Origin: Candidatus Izemoplasma sp.
GTDB lineage: Bacteria; Bacillota_I; Bacilli_A; Izemoplasmatales; Izemoplasmataceae
DNA: 7,803 nt
Assembly (NCBI GenBank): GCA_007132145.1
Contig: SLPE01000065.1
Span: forward strand, 1 to 7,803
Direction: 5' to 3'
Part shown: positions 5,552 to 7,803 of the stretch, in pieces
How positions within the stretch are numbered: the stretch's first letter is position 1
Layout of the letters: the number at the start of each line of letters is the position of its first letter
Position numbers and translations under genes: made by a program
The notes under the pieces: generated by a model
Told to the model about the DNA's origin: nothing
Seen by the model: only the letters and a program-made list of their open reading frames with translations
Database searches by the model: none

Positions 5552-7803
5552 ATGAAAAAGGTGATAGCGTTATGGATGGTGGTGGCCCTGGCCATTGCCC
5601 TGGTATCTTGCGAGCCGGACGATGTCGATGAGCCGACACCGCCGACATTCACGCATTTGCTCATCAACGGGAGGTCGCCGGTCATGAACGGTCGGCTCGA
5701 ACCCGTCGTCGTCGACAAGGGGGAGAAAGTCGTCATAGAAATCTCCATCGACAACCCCGACAACTTGACGATCAATTCAGTGACGCTCAACGGTGAAACC
5801 TACCGTACCAACCGTTTCGAAGAAGGAACGACTTCACAACGGGTCGTTTTACATGTGCATCCGCATGTTTTAGGTGAAACCGAATATCGTCTCGAACGCC
5901 TTCAGCATTCGAGAGATTCACTTGTCGATATCGAAAACGACAACCGTTTCATGGTTTATGTCCGCAAAGCCGTCCCTACTGCGACTTTGACGAATGTGAC
6001 GAGCACGATCGATCGCTTGAGCATGGTCATCCGTATTTTCGACGCCGATGATGTCGTCCTGAGCGATCGTGCGAAAGCCGTCTTGTATCGTGAAGGAGAC
6101 GTCATTGATGAGCGTGCCTTGCAATTGGGCCAACTCAATTCACTGACCTTCGACGGTCTGTTGAGTGATCAAGTGTACCGCCTCGTCGTGTATGTCGATT
6201 ATGATTTGCAAGAAGGGGAGGGTGTCGTCGAATCGGCCGTCTTGCTTGAAAAGGACGACCTTTCGACCCAGGCGAAAACCACGCCGAGTGCGAATGTGAC
6301 GTTGAACTCGATTCAGAGGAGCGTTGTGAATTTCACCGTTTCGATAACCGACCCTTTCGCAGTCATCCTCTGGGACCACGTGGTCGTCGATGTCTTGCTA
6401 GACGGCAACGTCGTAAAACGTTTTGACGACCTCGACCCGAACAGTTTGAGCAATCTCGTCGTCGACGGCCTCCTCAACAACACCACTTACGTCATCGAAG
6501 TGCGGGCGACGTACGATTTGAATGACGCAGTCGGCGTGCGGGAGGATGTCGTGCTCCGTGAAACACCTTTCGTGACGCCGCCGCTCGCCTTACCGAGGAT
6601 GGATGCGTCGGTGCAGTCCGTCGGACGGCACTCTGCACTCATCGTCATGCAAGGCGGTCGTGAAATCGACGGCGTCGCCTTGCACGATGTCCGTGTCGAG
6701 GTCTATCGTGAGGATACGATGGCGTTGTTGCGGACCATTCCCATCAAAGAAACGCAGACGACGGTCGAAATCATCGACTTGTTGTCCGATGACTCGTACT
6801 TGATAAGGATCATCGCCGACATGGACCTTGGCGACGGCCAAGGTTTGCAACCGAGACCGGTTTTCGAGCAAACGTTCACGACCTTGCGCAATTTACGACC
6901 GTCTGCGACCCTCGGCTCGATCGCCTTGTCGCAGACGTCGGTGTCTTTCACGACGTCGCTGAGCAACCCGAACGCGACGTTGCGCGCAGGAACGTTCACG
7001 GCGAGACTGTATGCCGATAGCGTCCTGATCGATACGATTGTCTTACCGAATTCTTCGGGAACGTATACGTTCACCGGACTCGTCGTCGAAAGCGATGTTT
7101 CCTATACGGTCACCTTGAAAGCGGATTACGATTTGCGCGACGGCAAAGGTATCCGGGGTGACCATTTCCTGGCGAGCCGGGTGAAGACGGCCCTCAGTCC
7201 GTTGGCCCCCGTAGGCGCGATCCTTGACATCGTCGAGGATGCGGACGGCATCCGGGTGACTTATGAAGTCGCCGATGCCGACAACACGATCATCGCCGAC
7301 GGCCTCGTCCTCGTCTTCGGCGAAACGACGATTGTGTTGGACCCGGAAGCGTCGACGGTTCACATCACGGAATATTCCACGGACACGTCATACGCGATCA
7401 CATTGCAAGCGACCGCGATACAAGTCCATGGCGACGAAACCATCGAAGAGACCTTCGTCTTCGCGGATACGAGTTTCACCACCCATGCCCGACAACAACC
7501 GATGTTCAATGTCGATCTTCAATCCGAGTTCACCCGTATCGACGGACACTTGACCATCGTAGACGAGGATGCCGTCTTGAGCGCGCATACGGTCGAGCTC
7601 TATCGCGACGATGTCCTCATCGACCTCGTGAGCGACACGACGTCGTTCAGTTTCGGCGATTTGCCGATGAACACGGTCCATACCGTCAAGGTCGTCTACA
7701 CCTATGATTTAGGCGATGGCGCCGGTCTCCGCAGCGCAACGGTAGAAGCGCAGATCACCACCAAGGAACTGCGGATGGACGTCGAGTTGATCGATATCGA
7801 TCA
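5552..7803 (+). CDS. Repeat-containing surface lipoprotein with FN3-like domains, truncated by window edge
   Basis: The frame is open for 750 codons with no stop before the right edge. It starts with a lipoprotein signal: two lysines, a hydrophobic stretch (residues 4-18) and the lipobox LVSC with the lipidated cysteine at C20, so the protein should be anchored outside the membrane. An acidic, proline-containing linker (21-32) leads to an N-terminal beta-rich domain (about 33-138). Then come repeats of about 95-104 residues, each predicted to be a beta sandwich like FN3. They carry a strand such as VELYRDDVLID and end in a signature resembling YDLxDGxG: Y217, Y321, M424, Y526, a degenerate one at I623, and Y718. 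A seventh repeat may start at the edge. No catalytic motif is seen, so a structural, adhesive or binding role is inferred. It has its own promoter. FN3-like fold is my reading of the pattern, not a database match. Confidence 0.92.
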   Translation, partial: MKKVIALWMVVALAIALVSCEPDDVDEPTPPTFTHLLINGRSPVMNGRLEPVVVDKGEKVVIEISIDNPDNLTINSVTLNGETYRTNRFEEGTTSQRVVLHVHPHVLGETEYRLERLQHSRDSLVDIENDNRFMVYVRKAVPTATLTNVTSTIDRLSMVIRIFDADDVVLSDRAKAVLYREGDVIDERALQLGQLNSLTFDGLLSDQVYRLVVYVDYDLQEGEGVVESAVLLEKDDLSTQAKTTPSANVTLNSIQRSVVNFTVSITDPFAVILWDHVVVDVLLDGNVVKRFDDLDPNSLSNLVVDGLLNNTTYVIEVRATYDLNDAVGVREDVVLRETPFVTPPLALPRMDASVQSVGRHSALIVMQGGREIDGVALHDVRVEVYREDTMALLRTIPIKETQTTVEIIDLLSDDSYLIRIIADMDLGDGQGLQPRPVFEQTFTTLRNLRPSATLGSIALSQTSVSFTTSLSNPNATLRAGTFTARLYADSVLIDTIVLPNSSGTYTFTGLVVESDVSYTVTLKADYDLRDGKGIRGDHFLASRVKTALSPLAPVGAILDIVEDADGIRVTYEVADADNTIIADGLVLVFGETTIVLDPEASTVHITEYSTDTSYAITLQATAIQVHGDETIEETFVFADTSFTTHARQQPMFNVDLQSEFTRIDGHLTIVDEDAVLSAHTVELYRDDVLIDLVSDTTSFSFGDLPMNTVHTVKVVYTYDLGDGAGLRSATVEAQITTKELRMDVELIDID

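Noticed and set aside
5552..7803. Minus-strand reading frames opposite the lipoprotein gene.
   Set aside because: They are mirror frames of a GTC/GAC-rich gene and show no domain; the plus frame has a signal peptide, ribosome binding site, promoter and regular repeats.

Overview
The window looks like chromosomal DNA of a bacterium from the Bacillota/Mycoplasmatota side of the tree. Three things point that way: strong AGGAG-type ribosome binding sites, sigma-A-like promoters (two with extended -10 TGn elements), and a lipoprotein signal followed by large FN3-like repeats. TGA is used as a stop in both complete genes and tryptophan is TGG, so this is the standard bacterial code and not the code of Mycoplasma or Spiroplasma. 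Base composition is near half GC in genes, with a sharply AT-rich patch around 5400-5520. The exact lineage is inference; no marker gene is present.

Layout. Positions 1-477 (minus) hold the N-terminal part of a GNAT acetyltransferase that runs off the left edge. Positions 478-829 are a divergent intergenic region with a minus promoter for the GNAT gene, a plus promoter for the signalling gene, a perfect 12-bp palindrome over the plus -35 element, and a leader of about 100 nt. Positions 830-4174 encode an 1114-residue soluble protein with six PAS-like domains, a GGDEF domain and an HD-GYP domain. After a 111-nt gap, 4286-5281 encode a GAF-GGDEF diguanylate cyclase. Positions 5282-5551 are intergenic: a GC-richer part, then an AT-rich part with 22-bp repeats carrying T-tracts, then a well-formed promoter. 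Positions 5552-7803 begin a large lipoprotein, open to the right edge, built of about 100-residue repeats that mostly end in a YDLxDGxG-like signature.

How they may work together. The two central genes are a cyclic-di-GMP (or related dinucleotide) module: one enzyme can in principle both make and break the signal under control of six sensory domains, and the second makes it under control of a GAF domain. Both GGDEF domains carry an RxxD product-inhibition site. The GGDEF of the large protein has Asn where the family has the guanine-contacting Asp, the most interesting residue-level oddity here. The lipoprotein has its own promoter; a link to the dinucleotide signal, for example in surface attachment, is suggested only by proximity. 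I see no CRISPR array, transposon, tRNA or rRNA, and no clearly novel system.
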